Origin: Pseudodesulfovibrio sp. S3
Lineage (GTDB): Bacteria > Desulfobacterota > Desulfovibrionia > Desulfovibrionales > Desulfovibrionaceae
Reading direction: 5' to 3'
Assembly: GCF_004025585.1 (NCBI RefSeq)
Contig: NZ_QTZO01000018.1
Coordinates: 1 to 51,179, forward strand
DNA length: 51,179 nucleotides
The position numbers and the translations under genes are program-made. How positions within the stretch are numbered: the first letter of the stretch is position 1; every line of letters begins with the position of its first letter. Positions 50,691-51,179 of the stretch are shown piece after piece. The notes under the pieces were generated by a model that searched no databases, had not been told where the DNA came from, and saw nothing but the letters and a program-made list of their open reading frames with translations.

Positions 50691-51179
50691 TTAGGCTCTA
50701 TATCCTTTTGAAGTGTTGCGCTCTTACAGCGCCCTACTTTTGTCCGAGGCGACAAAAGTAGGCAAAAACGCCTTTTTCGCGCTGTGAGCCTGGCCCCGAA
50801 GCCAAGAGCCTGTAGGCGGCTTTCGCTGCCCGAAACGACTGTCCACCCTGTGGACTCAATCGGGCTGCGCTTCGCCGCCTGAGACAGGCTCTAGGCTTCG
50901 GGACCAATTGTTCGGCGTTGTAAGGGGTTGTGGGGGTGGTGTGATTTTCTTGTTGGATTAGGCTCTTCGGTTTTTCGGGGCGGCAGATTTCATCATAGGT
51001 TTTGGGGGATTGTTTGATACGGAGCGCATTCGCGGTGAGGGTTAGGCTCTATATCCTTTTGAAGTGTTGCGCTCTTACAGCGCCCTACTTTTGTTCAAGG
51101 CGACAAAAGTAGGCAAAAACGCCTTTTTTGGGCTGTGATCCTGGAATCGGGACCAAGAGCCTGTAGCGCGGCTCCACTG
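50672..51179. repeat. ~140-bp direct duplication in a non-coding block
   Basis: Bases 50672-50812 and 51023-51163 are near-identical, offset 351. They contain the core repeat, GTTAGGCTCTATATCC, TGTTGCGCTCTTACAGCGCC and the hairpin CTACTTTTGT/ACAAAAGTAG. Between the copies, 50903-51009 shows no gene. The second copy runs into the window end and may continue beyond. Confidence 0.75.
50795..50902. repeat. 108-bp imperfect palindrome
   Basis: The left arm CCCGAAGCC(A)AGAGCCTGT...GCCCGA pairs with TCGGGCTGCG...ACAGGCTCTAGGCTTCGGG, with a loop around GACTGTCCACCCTGTGGAC that itself folds. It is part of the repeat block after the isomerase gene. Confidence 0.75.

Noticed and set aside
50540-50755. 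71-codon minus-strand frame with repeated HRECAT peptide
   Set aside because: The peptide repeat is the translation of the 15-bp DNA repeat; no ribosome-binding site and no domain.

Overview
This window looks like a chromosomal contig from a sulfate-reducing deltaproteobacterium of the Desulfovibrionaceae (Desulfobacterota), most like Pseudodesulfovibrio/Desulfovibrio. That placement is inference from moderately high GC, a fused CobA-HemD, FapA/DUF342, BPL-N and DUF3124 proteins, a small protein resembling the DVU0772 type, a bactofilin, and motility genes scattered in small clusters. No rRNA, tRNA, prophage, transposase or CRISPR array was seen. The first ~79 bases read as a noisy Illumina Nextera/P5 adapter, so the contig start is an assembly artefact.

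Layout. 0.2-6.4 kb: purN, an orphan family-3 solute-binding protein, cobA-hemD and valS. 6.5-12 kb: a BPL-N protein, FapA, truA, and a small flagellar unit (57-aa Cys protein, fliJ, motE-like). 12-16.9 kb: a secreted protein of unknown function, dinB, cobB/cbiA and a TPR protein. 17-21.7 kb: a periplasmic binding protein translationally coupled to a membrane GGDEF-EAL enzyme, then a phosphoesterase. 21.7-25.3 kb: a complete mlaE-F-D-C-A operon. 25.5-30.3 kb: an HD phosphohydrolase, argJ, a TSUP exporter, DUF3124, two small proteins and pncC. 30.3-35.6 kb: a 473-bp nested palindrome, then rnhA, a TPM-like protein and a YkgJ/HlyD/ABC efflux operon. 35.7-40.8 kb: hflKC, a CI/LexA-type repressor, panB and a Gate-domain membrane protein. 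40.8-45.6 kb: a sigma-54 promoter driving what looks like a ~300-nt C-rich regulatory RNA, a histidine kinase, an AI-2E-type permease and serB. 45.7-50.5 kb: a small protein, a bactofilin, a cyclic-nucleotide-binding protein with a FliG-C-like tail directly in front of motAB, a GNAT enzyme and D-lyxose isomerase. 50.5 kb to the end is non-coding and repeat-rich.

How the parts fit. Motility and second-messenger genes recur: fliJ/motE, motAB, the cNMP-FliG_C fusion, GGDEF-EAL with its coupled binding protein, and possibly FapA. A second theme is envelope upkeep (Mla, HflKC, MacB-like efflux). Intergenic regions carry at least two dispersed hairpin families. One lies within about 3-15 nt of gene ends, and in two places it supplies the Shine-Dalgarno sequence of the next gene. 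The most interesting items are the sigma-54 RNA locus (40855-41290), the cNMP-wHTH-FliG_C protein (46658-47827) and the 473-bp palindrome that contains the stop codons of both pncC and rnhA.
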